Assembly: GCA_934670175.1 (NCBI GenBank)
Contig: CAKUOX010000005.1
Location: 1-64,000 of the forward strand
Length of the DNA: 64,000 nucleotides
Origin: an uncultured Clostridia bacterium
Lineage (GTDB): Bacteria; Bacillota; Clostridia; Christensenellales; Aristaeellaceae
Direction: 5' to 3'
The notes beneath the pieces are model-generated. The model was not told the DNA's origin and made no database searches. It saw only the letters and a list, made by a program, of their open reading frames with translations. How positions within the stretch are numbered: position 1 is the stretch's first letter; the number at the start of each line of letters is the position of its first letter. This document shows, one piece after another, positions 41,531 through 49,833 of the stretch. Position numbers and translations under genes: made by a program.

Positions 41531-42543
41531 CAATACAGTACGCGGATCTCGACCTCGGAGATGCAGGTGTCGCTGCACTCGTTGCCTTTGTAGACGGAAT
41601 AGATGAGCAACTCTACATTGTCGGCATAGATCGGTTCATCGAAAAACAGGGCATGCTCTGTCATCGTGTCGTCAAATTCGTATAAGCCCTGATATTCATC
41701 GCCGATCCAGACGCCGATCTCCTTTGGGCGATTGTTCTTGTAATACCGGCGCGTATCCTTATGAAAGCCGCACCAGATGGACAGGCTCGAAATGTAGGCC
41801 GGCTCAAAGCGGAAGCCGAGATACTCGCCTCTGCCGACGCCGCTGACGCCTTCCGACCAGGTAGACGTCGTGTATCCGTCGTAGGCTTTCCAGGCGGGGT
41901 AACTGCCGTAGGCGTCGGTCAGCTCGGACGATGCGTAGGCCTCGACCTCGTCGCTCGAAAGCGCGCGCTCCGAATACGGATAATCGTAGGAATCATCATC
42001 GTCGTAGTAATCGTCATTGCAGTCATCATCGTAATCATCGTAGGGGACATTCGAGTAGTGCACCCTGGAGCTGTCGAACCAGGGATCAACTGAGCGCAGA
42101 TACTGCGATTTGATCCAGCCGTAGCGTCCTGAATAGAGACATAGTGACCACGCGCCGTATTCGCCGTTTACATACACCTGCTCGCCCTTGTTGACCTTCA
42201 GAATGCGTTCGGAGTTCTGGTCGGCCTCCTTGCGGAGCGAGACGAAGGATTCGCAATTTGTGACCTCGAAGGAAAAACCGCCCGCAGTAAACAGGCGATC
42301 CGCGTCGCACCATCCCTCCGTGTGACCGGTGGCTGCATAGCCGTCGCCTTCATAAGAGATGTAGCCGGGATAGCGGGCGCTGAATGCGCCGTAGCCAAAC
42401 GGCTGCTCTGCTGCGCCGGGCGCGGTGCTGTCGGAGCTTACAATGGGCAGGTACGTCGGGTGCGCGTAGGCCTCGCCCACAGCAGATGAAGCGCACAGCG
42501 TCAGCGCCGATGCCAGCGCCAGAACCTGGAGCAGTCTTTTCAT
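41530..42543 (-). CDS. secreted protein with SH3-like and discoidin-like domains
   Basis: A 337-residue exported protein. A signal peptide (MKRLLQVLALASALTLC) precedes a bacterial SH3 domain around residues 95-150 (SFVSLRKEADQNSERILKV, YGAWSLCLYSGRYGWIKS). Next come an acidic linker with runs of Asp and Tyr, and a C-terminal beta-sandwich resembling the NADase-type glycan-binding/F5-8C group (ASSELTDAYGSYPAWKAYDG, STWSEGVSG.GRGEYLGF). It probably binds wall glycans or substrate. The start was placed at the signal peptide with GGGAAG before it; 23 upstream codons lack a binding site. Confidence 0.82.
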   Translation of the reverse strand: MKRLLQVLALASALTLCASSAVGEAYAHPTYLPIVSSDSTAPGAAEQPFGYGAFSARYPGYISYEGDGYAATGHTEGWCDADRLFTAGGFSFEVTNCESFVSLRKEADQNSERILKVNKGEQVYVNGEYGAWSLCLYSGRYGWIKSQYLRSVDPWFDSSRVHYSNVPYDDYDDDCNDDYYDDDDSYDYPYSERALSSDEVEAYASSELTDAYGSYPAWKAYDGYTTSTWSEGVSGVGRGEYLGFRFEPAYISSLSIWCGFHKDTRRYYKNNRPKEIGVWIGDEYQGLYEFDDTMTEHALFFDEPIYADNVELLIYSVYKGNECSDTCISEVEIRVLY

Positions 42544-42684
42544 AGGATTCTTCCCTTCTGTTTTGCTTGTCACCATGCCGCCGCGAACATTATGCCAATT
42601 ATTGGAAATCATTAATTTGACGCAGCGCAGGGCTGAAAGGTTGCAAGAATGCGGCCGCTGATCCAGAATATGCTATAAGAAAAA

Positions 42685-42943
42685 CCGTCCGATCCATTTT
42701 TGCGATCGGACGGTCAGACCACTGACTAACCCTGCAAACGCAGAAATTTCCTGAACAACTTCTGGAGAAGTTGAAATTTCTGCTTACTTCGTCAACACGG
42801 GCTGCAAAATCGGTTACATACGTCTAAGTATGCGCCCTCATTTGCAGCCCATGTTTCCTTGTCTTGCAGGGTTTTTCAGCGTCTGGCAGTCTGTTGACTT
42901 TGTCAACATCCTGACCGTCCGATCTATTTTTGTGATCGGACGG
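42685..42943. repeat. palindrome-bounded structured intergenic element
   Basis: The element is bounded by two near-identical perfect hairpins, CCGTCCGATC/GATCGGACGG (42685-42713 and 42915-42943). The left one is followed on the minus strand by TTTTTCTT, the right one on the plus strand by TTTTT, so both act as terminators in opposite senses. Inside, AACCCTGCAA pairs with TTGCAGGGTT (42728-42737 with 42864-42873) around two further hairpins: GCAGAAATTTC at 42740 and GGGCTGCAAA at 42799. There is no gene. It fills most of the gap after the permease gene and looks like a mobile intergenic repeat or structured RNA. Confidence 0.75.
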
Positions 42944-42956
42944 TTTTTATAAATCG

Positions 42957-43802
42957 TCAGCCCTTTACCGCGCCTGCGGTAACGCCCTTGATGATGTGCT
43001 TCTGACAGCAGAGATAGAAGATGATGATCGGGATGATGGACAGCATAATCAGCGCCATCGTGCCGCCCAGGTCGACCTGACCGTAGCTGCCCTGCAGGTA
43101 TTGGATGTGGATCGGGATGGTGCGGTATTTGGTCTGATCCAGCACCAGATAGGGCAGCAGGTAGTCGTTCCACACCCACATGATCTCCAGTATGCCCACG
43201 GAGACCATGATGGGCTTGAGCATCGGGAGCACCACGCCGAAATAGGTGCGGATGGGGCCGCAGCCGTCGATCGCGGCGGCTTCCTCGATCTCCAGCGGGA
43301 TGCCCTTTACAAAGCCGCAGAACATGAACACGGCCAGTCCCGCGCCAAAGCCCAGGTAGATGACGGGGATCGTCCACGGGGTGTTCAGACGCAGCGAATA
43401 CGCCGTTTTGGAGAGCGTGAACTGCACCATCTGGAACGGCACCACCATGGAGAATACGCACAGGTAGTACACGATCTTGGAGAACAGGCTGCCCACGCGC
43501 GCGATATACCACGCGGCCATGGACGTGCACAGCAGGATCAGCGCCGAGGACAGAATGGTGATCACGAAGCTGTATCCCGCGGCGGTCAGGAAGTTATACT
43601 GACCGAGGTTCATGCCGTTGACGTAGTTCTTGATCCCCATGAAAGTCTCCTGCGTGGGGAAGGCAAAGGTGGCCGTGTTGATGGAAGCGTTCGTCTTGAA
43701 CGAGTTCATCAATACGATCAGTATCGGCAGGATGTAGATGACGCTGATGATCGCGAACAGCACCGTCAGCGCGCGCTTGCCGGGCGTAGACTTTCCTTGC
43801 AT
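42957..43802 (-). CDS. carbohydrate ABC transporter permease (MalG type)
   Basis: A 281-residue inner-membrane permease with six hydrophobic segments. The EAA loop that docks the ATPase is EIEEAAAIDGCGPIRTYFGVVLP. It opens with the short MalG-like tail before LPILIVLMNSFKTN. It works with the MalF-type permease just upstream (1-base gap) and the binding protein at 44975. No ATPase gene is present, as is common for CUT1 importers that share an MsmK-like ATPase encoded elsewhere. The substrate is probably an oligosaccharide. Confidence 0.93.
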   Translation of the reverse strand: MQGKSTPGKRALTVLFAIISVIYILPILIVLMNSFKTNASINTATFAFPTQETFMGIKNYVNGMNLGQYNFLTAAGYSFVITILSSALILLCTSMAAWYIARVGSLFSKIVYYLCVFSMVVPFQMVQFTLSKTAYSLRLNTPWTIPVIYLGFGAGLAVFMFCGFVKGIPLEIEEAAAIDGCGPIRTYFGVVLPMLKPIMVSVGILEIMWVWNDYLLPYLVLDQTKYRTIPIHIQYLQGSYGQVDLGGTMALIMLSIIPIIIFYLCCQKHIIKGVTAGAVKG

Positions 43803-43803
43803 A

Positions 43804-44718
43804 TCAGCGCTGCACCTCCTTGGAATGCGTGGCGCGCAGCTGGATCAGCGCGATGACCGCCACCAGAATGAAGAACAGTACGGCCTTGGCCTGCGCCACG
43901 CCGCGCCAGTTTGCCTTTGAGAAGGTGGAAGAAATGTTCAAGGCGAGCATCTCCGTGGTGCGGATCTGGCTGCCGTTGGCCTGCATCAGGATCGGCGCGC
44001 CGTTGCCGTTGAGCGCCAGGTTCTGGTCGTACAGCTTGAAGGAATTCGTGAGCGTGAGGAACGAGCAGATGGTGATCGAGGGCATCACGCTGGGAATGGT
44101 GATGTGCCAGAGCGTCTGCCAGGAGGAAGCGCCGTCGATCTGTGCGGCCTCGATCAGATCGTCGGGCACGGATTGCAGTCCGGCGATGTAGATGATCATC
44201 ATATAGCCGACCTGCTGCCAGCACATCAGTATAATCAGACCCCAATAGCCGTATTTCGTGCTCAGCTCGATGCTCATGGGCAGGATGCCGTTGAAGATCA
44301 TTTTCCAGATATAGCCCAGAACGATGCCGCCGATCAGGTTCGGCATGAAGAACACGCTGCGGAACAGGTTGCTGCCCTTGATGCCGCGCGTGAGCACATA
44401 CGCCACCGTAAAGGCCAGAAGATTAATTAAAACCAGCGACACGACGGCTACCAGTGCGGTATAGCCGAAGGCGTGAATGAAGCTCGGATCCTTCAGCGCG
44501 CGCACATAGTTTTGCAGCCCGACGAATTGGGCGTCCGACGTGGTGGTGAATTTGCAGAACGAAAGATAGAAGCCCTTCAGGAAGGGGTAGACAAACCCAA
44601 TGCAGAAGGCTGCAAAGGTGGGCAGCAGAAACAGCGCGAAGCAGCGCTGGATCGGCCTGCGGATGAGTGCGGAATTAACGGCGGACTTGGAGCGCCGCTT
44701 ATGCCTGGGGTTCGGCAT
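43804..44718 (-). CDS. carbohydrate ABC transporter permease (MalF type)
   Basis: A 304-residue permease with a basic N-terminus (PRHKRRSK) and six membrane segments. The EAA loop is DLIEAAQIDGASSWQTLWHITIP. FLPNLIGGIVLGYIWK-like (FFMPNLIGGIVLGYIWKMIF region) and LTNSFKLYDQNLAL match sugar permeases of the CUT1 family. It is directly followed by the MalG-type permease gene, and the two should pair in the membrane. Confidence 0.93.
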   Translation of the reverse strand: MPNPRHKRRSKSAVNSALIRRPIQRCFALFLLPTFAAFCIGFVYPFLKGFYLSFCKFTTTSDAQFVGLQNYVRALKDPSFIHAFGYTALVAVVSLVLINLLAFTVAYVLTRGIKGSNLFRSVFFMPNLIGGIVLGYIWKMIFNGILPMSIELSTKYGYWGLIILMCWQQVGYMMIIYIAGLQSVPDDLIEAAQIDGASSWQTLWHITIPSVMPSITICSFLTLTNSFKLYDQNLALNGNGAPILMQANGSQIRTTEMLALNISSTFSKANWRGVAQAKAVLFFILVAVIALIQLRATHSKEVQR

Positions 44719-44911
44719 GGAATAATCCCTCCGGTCTTAGAGTGTACAGCTTAGCTATACTATATAATAACACAATACCCGGCAGCGCGCAAGCGCTTCC
44801 GGGACAGCTCGCTACAGGATTCGTGATTACAGAGATCCTGCCTTCATTGCCGGCGGCGTTGCGGGCGCTTTCGAAGGATCGCCTCGAGAACGCTGCGATG
44901 CGATAAACGAA

Positions 44912-44942
44912 CCTGCGGGCGGGCGCAAGACCCGCCCGCAGG
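44912..44942 (-). terminator. hairpin after the sugar-binding-protein gene
   Basis: A 12-bp stem CCTGCGGGCGGG/CCCGCCCGCAGG (44912-44923 with 44931-44942) followed on the minus strand by TTCGTTTAT. The T-run is poor, so it likely lets some transcription reach the permeases, keeping binding protein in excess. The rest of 44719-44911 shows nothing. Confidence 0.6.
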
Positions 44943-44974
44943 AAGAGCTTAGATCGATTCGGAATCAGAACAGC

Positions 44975-46249
44975 TTACTGATTCTCATACTGGTAGGCCC
45001 AGCCGCCGACGAACGCGGTCACAACGTCGTCCCAGGAGCCGCTGCCAGCAGAATACTGCGTCATGGCAGAAACCACGCCAGCGCGCCAGTCATCCACGGC
45101 GGGGGTGTAGTTGAAGGCCCAGGTCACGACATACTTGCCGGCCGCCGTGTAGGCGTTGGCATCGTTGCAGAACACGTTGGCGGTTTCCTTGGCGTTCTTG
45201 AACGGGCAGGGGCCGAATTCCCTGGCCAGCATCTCGGTGCCCTCGTCGGAGGTCACAACCCAGTAGAGGAAATCGAGCGTAGCGTCGATATTGGCCTGGG
45301 GCGCGTTCTTGTTCACGGCCCAGCAGTTCTCCGTGCCGGAGCACAGGCCCGCGTTTTCTTCGCCGTCAACGCCGCAGTAGATCGGGATCATGGCCAGGTC
45401 TTCGTCCTTCATGCCGAAGTTCTGGGTCAGGTTGGAGTACTCCCAGGTGCCGTTCTGATAGAACACAGCCTTGCCCTCGCCGAATTCGGCCTCGGCCTGA
45501 TCGCCGGTGTAGGAGCTCAGCTGCGCCGGATCGGCCGCGGAATTCTGGATGTACAGATCCCAGATGGCCTTGAAGTTGTCCAGATAAGCGCCGGTGATGG
45601 TGGCGGGCTGCTCGGTCACGCCGTCATCGCGGAACTCATAGAACAGGGGCATATTGGCCAGATGGCCGGAGAAGCGCCAGGAGGAGGAGCCGTCCATGCC
45701 GGAGGAGGTGAAGGCGTCGAAGCCCAGCTCAGCAGCGCGGGCGTGGATGTCCTCGGCGATGGTCTTCAGGGACGCGAAGTCCTTGATGTCCTCAATGCTG
45801 TAGCCAGCCTTGGCCAGCAGCGCCTTGTTCACGATGATGCCGAAGGATTCATAGCAGTAGCCGATGGACAGCGTTTCGCCGTCCGCGCCCTTCATGTTGA
45901 AGTCCTCGGTGGTCAGCTCATCGAACACCTTCGTGCCGGTCAGATCCAGGCAGTAGCTGCCCCAGGTGTTCACAGCGCCCTGATTGCCGCACTGGAACAG
46001 GGTGGGCGCATTGTCGCCCTTGTCCATTTCGGAGGTGAGGGTGGTGTCATAGGTGCCGGAGGCGGCGGTCAGAACCTTGACCTCAACGCCGGTCTGCTCG
46101 GTGTAGAGCTTGGCAAGATCCTGCCAGGCCTGATCCGCTTCGGGCTTGAAGTTCAGGTAGTACACAGAACCGGTAGTCTCTGCGGAGGCAACGGCTGCCA
46201 CGGACAGCGCGAGCATCAGCGCCAGAACGATGGAAACGAGTTTCTTCAT
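44975..46249 (-). CDS. sugar ABC transporter substrate-binding protein
   Basis: A 424-residue extracellular solute-binding protein of family 1. The signal peptide MKKLVSIVLALMLALSVAA..ASA has no lipobox Cys, unusual for a Gram-positive binding protein, which is normally a lipoprotein. VYYLNFKPEADQAWQDLA begins the first lobe; GKAVFYQNGTWEYSNL is the typical hinge-region block. It is the first gene of the importer operon, preceded by a good promoter and AGGAG, and is followed by the two permeases after an attenuating hairpin. Confidence 0.92.
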   Translation of the reverse strand: MKKLVSIVLALMLALSVAAVASAETTGSVYYLNFKPEADQAWQDLAKLYTEQTGVEVKVLTAASGTYDTTLTSEMDKGDNAPTLFQCGNQGAVNTWGSYCLDLTGTKVFDELTTEDFNMKGADGETLSIGYCYESFGIIVNKALLAKAGYSIEDIKDFASLKTIAEDIHARAAELGFDAFTSSGMDGSSSWRFSGHLANMPLFYEFRDDGVTEQPATITGAYLDNFKAIWDLYIQNSAADPAQLSSYTGDQAEAEFGEGKAVFYQNGTWEYSNLTQNFGMKDEDLAMIPIYCGVDGEENAGLCSGTENCWAVNKNAPQANIDATLDFLYWVVTSDEGTEMLAREFGPCPFKNAKETANVFCNDANAYTAAGKYVVTWAFNYTPAVDDWRAGVVSAMTQYSAGSGSWDDVVTAFVGGWAYQYENQ

Positions 46250-46311
46250 GAGTAAGCGATCTCCTTTCAGAAATGCATGTTGTATCGACGCAGGTAAAAA
46301 CCTGCTATACA

Positions 46312-46340
46312 ATATTAGCACTTTAGGTTTATTTCGTCAA
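46312..46340 (-). promoter_or_regulatory. promoter of the sugar importer operon
   Basis: Minus-strand TTGACG (46335-46340), 17-base spacer, TAATAT (46312-46317), followed by a GCAGGTTTTTACCTGC palindrome (46291-46306 region) that could be an operator or early leader hairpin. Confidence 0.75.
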
Positions 46341-46382
46341 TAGTTATTTGTAAAAAACGGCTGGCGACATTGATTTAATAAG

Positions 46383-46417
46383 AAAAATGAACCACCCTGC
46401 GGCTTGCCGCAGGGTGG
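46383..46417 (-). terminator. terminator of the 1122-residue protein gene
   Basis: A perfect 12-bp stem CCACCCTGCGGC/GCCGCAGGGTGG (46392-46403 with 46406-46417), followed on the minus strand by TTCATTTTTC. Confidence 0.88.
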
Positions 46418-46434
46418 CTCGATAGAGACAACCA

Positions 46435-49400
46435 TTATCCAAGCACGATGCTTTCATCCAGCAGGTACGAAAGCGTCAGCGAATCCAGAATCGGATCCTC
46501 GGGATCGATGATCGGCAGCTCCAGATCGTACTGCGCGTTCACTCTGCGTTGGAATTCTGCGATGGCCTCCACGGTGACCTCGTCCAGCACGTCGATCTGC
46601 GCGTCGTCCGCGTTCAGCAGGCCGCGGCGGTAAAGCGCGATCTGCGCCTTCTGAATGTCGCTCAGATCGGAAAGATCTCCGCCGGGCGCTGTGGTCGGCG
46701 CTTCGGTCGGTTCCGAATCGGGATCGGTCGACGCGGGCACGCCGAAGAGCAGCTCGCTGGTCACCGTATCGTCCGCGCTGCCGCCGACGGGCGTGGCGCT
46801 GACGTAGAGCTTGTACAGGCCGGGCTTGAGCATGTCCGTGCTGACGGTCTTGGAGGTGTCGCGCGTGTCGCCCAGCGAGCGGCTCTCGCCGTCCTGATAG
46901 ACAAGCGTCACGGTATAGTGATCCACATCGCCGCTGGACATCCAGCTGAAGATGATGGTGGAATCGTTCACATAGGGCACGCCGTCCTGCTGGTAGACCG
47001 AGGAGCCGATGTTAATGACCGGCGCGTCTACCTGCGGCCGCGCGGTGGACTCGGCGGTGATCTCCGGCTCGGGCGTGGCGGCCTCCTCCGCAAGGCTCAA
47101 TTCCAGCGTGCGCCATACGATCTCATCCTCCGTGCCGCCCTGCGGCAGCGCGCCGATGCTCAGCCGGTAGGTCTCACCCGCGCGCATCATGGCGGTATCC
47201 AGCGTGAAGCCGGTAAGGCGCGTGTCCTTTTCGCTCTTGATCAGGCTGTCGTAGCCGTCGTATAGGCGGATATAATAGCTCTGCGCGCCGTCCGCGCCCC
47301 AGGAGACGGTGTATTTGCCGGAGCTGAGCTCGATATAGCCTTCGGCGCTGCGTCCGTCTATGGCGACGTCGAAGCTGCTGATTTCGGCGGCGGGCTCGGG
47401 CGTGGCCTGCTGCTCGGGTTCGGGCGTGTCATCCACGCGCGCCTCCGGCTCGTCACCGTGGTCGACCAGATTCCAGCCCTTGTCGCGGCAGACCTTCAGG
47501 TATTCGAGCGTCAGCGCGTCGCAGTCGCCGGTCACGGCGAGCACCTCTTCACCCTTGACGTCGTTTACGAATTCCTGCAGCTGACGCACGGCGTTGCGGG
47601 TGCGGTCGCCGTAGGTGCCGTCCACATCGTCCGCGTTCAGCAGGCCGACCGCGCGCAGCATATCCTGCATGTTGTAGATCGCATCCGAATCGGAGGTGTC
47701 ATGCACGCCGCCGTCGGTATCGCCCGTTTCATCGCCGTGGTCGCCGATATTTGCGCCCTGCTCATAGAACTGTTCCAGATATTGCAGGGTCTTTGCGTCG
47801 CACACGCCAGTCACGTCCAGCGTGCGGTCGCCGTATACATCGTTGACGAAGGTCTGGAAAGTGCGCACGGCATCCTGCGTGAGCGCCGAATAGTCGCCGT
47901 CCACGTCCGACGCGCCCAACAGGCCTACGCCGCTGAGCATCTGCTGTACGCGCTTGACGGAAACGCTTTCGGAGCCGGGGCCGACCACGACGTCGCCGCC
48001 CTCGTCCTGACCGGGCTGGGGTTCATAGGGCGTTTCGGCGGGCGTCTGCGTCGGCGTCTGGGTGGGCGCCTGGGTGGGAACCTGCGTCGGCGCCTGCGTG
48101 GTGGGAATGGTAACCGGCGCGTCGGTGACCTCGGGGGTCATGCGGCGGTTGTTTTCGATGCAGTAATCCAGATAGCGGATCGTCAGCGCGTCGCATACGC
48201 CGGAGGTATTCAGCGTTTCCTCGCCGCGCAGCTGGTTGACCCACGCCTGGAATTTCTTCACGGCATTCGCGGTCTTGGAGCCGTAGGCGCCGTCCGCGCC
48301 GCCGGCCTCCAGCGCGCCGACCTGGATCAGCTTGTTCTGCACCGCCTTGATCTCGGCGGGGGACGAGGCGGCGGAAACGGAGCCGTCGCTCGCCTTCGTG
48401 GGGGCGGGCGTCGCGGTCGTCTTCGCGGTGGGCGCAGGCGTCGCGGTCGCCTTCTGCTGATCCTTCCACCATTCGATATAATAATTCAGATAGGCCATGG
48501 TGCTTTCATCCACTTCTCCATTGGGCTCCAGCGCGCGGTATTTCAGCAGCTGGTTGACGCGGATCTGGAAGTTCTTGACCGCCGTGGCAGTGGTGGAGCC
48601 GAAGCGGCCGTCGGCGCTGCCCTCGGGCAGCAGTCCCAGCGCGATCAGCTTGTTTTGCAGGCTGCGGATCTGCGCGCGGCTGGACGAGGCGTTGACCACC
48701 GTGTCATCGGGCGCGGGCGTGACCAGCGGGGTGGGCGTAGCCGTCGGCCTGGAAATGGCCACCGATGCGTTGTAGAGCCACTGCTGCGTCTTCTGTCCGG
48801 CAATGCCGTCTACCGCCAGCTTTGTGGCGGGCGAGCAGTTGTTGTTGACATAATTCTGGAAATCCTTCACTGCCTGCTTGGTGGCGGCGTCGTATTTGCC
48901 GGTGGCGCTGCCGCGTCCCAGCCAGCCCAGCTCAATCAGCCGGTTCTGCAGCTTGGTGACGCTGCTGGTCTGCGACGAATTGTTCACCGTGTCGTAGTGC
49001 GTGCCAGTGTCCACGGTGGGCGCCTTGGTGGGCTTGGCGGTGACCTGGTCGGCGAATTCGCTGTTTACGTCGCCGGAATAGGTGTAGTCCATCCAGCTTA
49101 GCTCCGGATCCACCAGCGCCGCGAAGGTCGCGCGCGTGTAGGGCGTGGGCGTGGGCGTCTGCGCCGGCATCCATGTGGCGCCGGACGATGCGCTGGCGCT
49201 GGGCAGCGTGTTGGGCAGGGTGATGTCGTTGGAATTGGACATGGACGACAGCAGCCAGATCACGCCGATGGCCACTGCCAGCACCACTGCCGCGGCGATG
49301 GCGATGTAAAGCGTGATCTGCCTGCGGCGGTCGCGCCCCTCCTCGTCGTCCGCGTCGGTAAAGGCCGTGGCTTCGCTGCTTGCGGCGGCCTTGCGCTGGG

Positions 49401-49803
49401 CGATGTAGGCGGTGCCGTTTTCTTCAAAATAGAAATGCCGCTTGCGCGGATCCTCCACGCTTTCCACGCTCATGCGCAGCTTTTTCATGCCGGTATCGAA
49501 GGCGTCCTCCATGCCGGAAATGGGCGCGACACTGCCGTCGGGCAGGCGCTCGGCGCAGCTGCGCGGCAGATATTCGCGAATGCGGAGCACGCCGCCGCGC
49601 TTCGTGTCCAGCGCAGTGTAGACGATGCCGCTGGCGTCCTGCCCCAGGGCGCGCCCGACCAGAAAGCGGTCGCGATAGATCAGCGTGCCGGGCAGCATCT
49701 GAATGCTGGGCACCGCAGCGCGCGCGTCCTTTCCGCAGTGCGGGCAGACGCTTTCGCCATTGAGCTCCTGAAAGCAGTACATGCACAGATTTTCGTAAGC
49801 CAT
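46435..49803 (-). CDS. zinc-ribbon/kinase-remnant membrane protein with peptidoglycan-binding-like repeats
   Basis: A 1122-residue single-span protein. Residues 6-25 are a zinc ribbon (CMYCFQELNGESVCPHCG). About 35-110 read like the N-lobe of a Ser/Thr kinase (FLVGRALGQDASGIVYTALD), but no catalytic lobe follows. A membrane span lies near 163-188 (ITLYIAIAAAVVLAVAIG). Outside it are five peptidoglycan-binding-1-like units (for example IRSLQNKLIALGLL, DGRFGSTTATAVKNFQ) split by Thr/Pro/Ala linkers, two immunoglobulin-like segments (840-1040), and a weaker sixth unit at the C-terminus. It is probably a wall-sensing or wall-anchored scaffold; signalling by the kinase part is doubtful. Confidence 0.85.
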   Translation of the reverse strand: MAYENLCMYCFQELNGESVCPHCGKDARAAVPSIQMLPGTLIYRDRFLVGRALGQDASGIVYTALDTKRGGVLRIREYLPRSCAERLPDGSVAPISGMEDAFDTGMKKLRMSVESVEDPRKRHFYFEENGTAYIAQRKAAASSEATAFTDADDEEGRDRRRQITLYIAIAAAVVLAVAIGVIWLLSSMSNSNDITLPNTLPSASASSGATWMPAQTPTPTPYTRATFAALVDPELSWMDYTYSGDVNSEFADQVTAKPTKAPTVDTGTHYDTVNNSSQTSSVTKLQNRLIELGWLGRGSATGKYDAATKQAVKDFQNYVNNNCSPATKLAVDGIAGQKTQQWLYNASVAISRPTATPTPLVTPAPDDTVVNASSSRAQIRSLQNKLIALGLLPEGSADGRFGSTTATAVKNFQIRVNQLLKYRALEPNGEVDESTMAYLNYYIEWWKDQQKATATPAPTAKTTATPAPTKASDGSVSAASSPAEIKAVQNKLIQVGALEAGGADGAYGSKTANAVKKFQAWVNQLRGEETLNTSGVCDALTIRYLDYCIENNRRMTPEVTDAPVTIPTTQAPTQVPTQAPTQTPTQTPAETPYEPQPGQDEGGDVVVGPGSESVSVKRVQQMLSGVGLLGASDVDGDYSALTQDAVRTFQTFVNDVYGDRTLDVTGVCDAKTLQYLEQFYEQGANIGDHGDETGDTDGGVHDTSDSDAIYNMQDMLRAVGLLNADDVDGTYGDRTRNAVRQLQEFVNDVKGEEVLAVTGDCDALTLEYLKVCRDKGWNLVDHGDEPEARVDDTPEPEQQATPEPAAEISSFDVAIDGRSAEGYIELSSGKYTVSWGADGAQSYYIRLYDGYDSLIKSEKDTRLTGFTLDTAMMRAGETYRLSIGALPQGGTEDEIVWRTLELSLAEEAATPEPEITAESTARPQVDAPVINIGSSVYQQDGVPYVNDSTIIFSWMSSGDVDHYTVTLVYQDGESRSLGDTRDTSKTVSTDMLKPGLYKLYVSATPVGGSADDTVTSELLFGVPASTDPDSEPTEAPTTAPGGDLSDLSDIQKAQIALYRRGLLNADDAQIDVLDEVTVEAIAEFQRRVNAQYDLELPIIDPEDPILDSLTLSYLLDESIVLG

Positions 49804-49833
49804 TTATTCCACTCCTTTGATGGCGGGGTCGGG

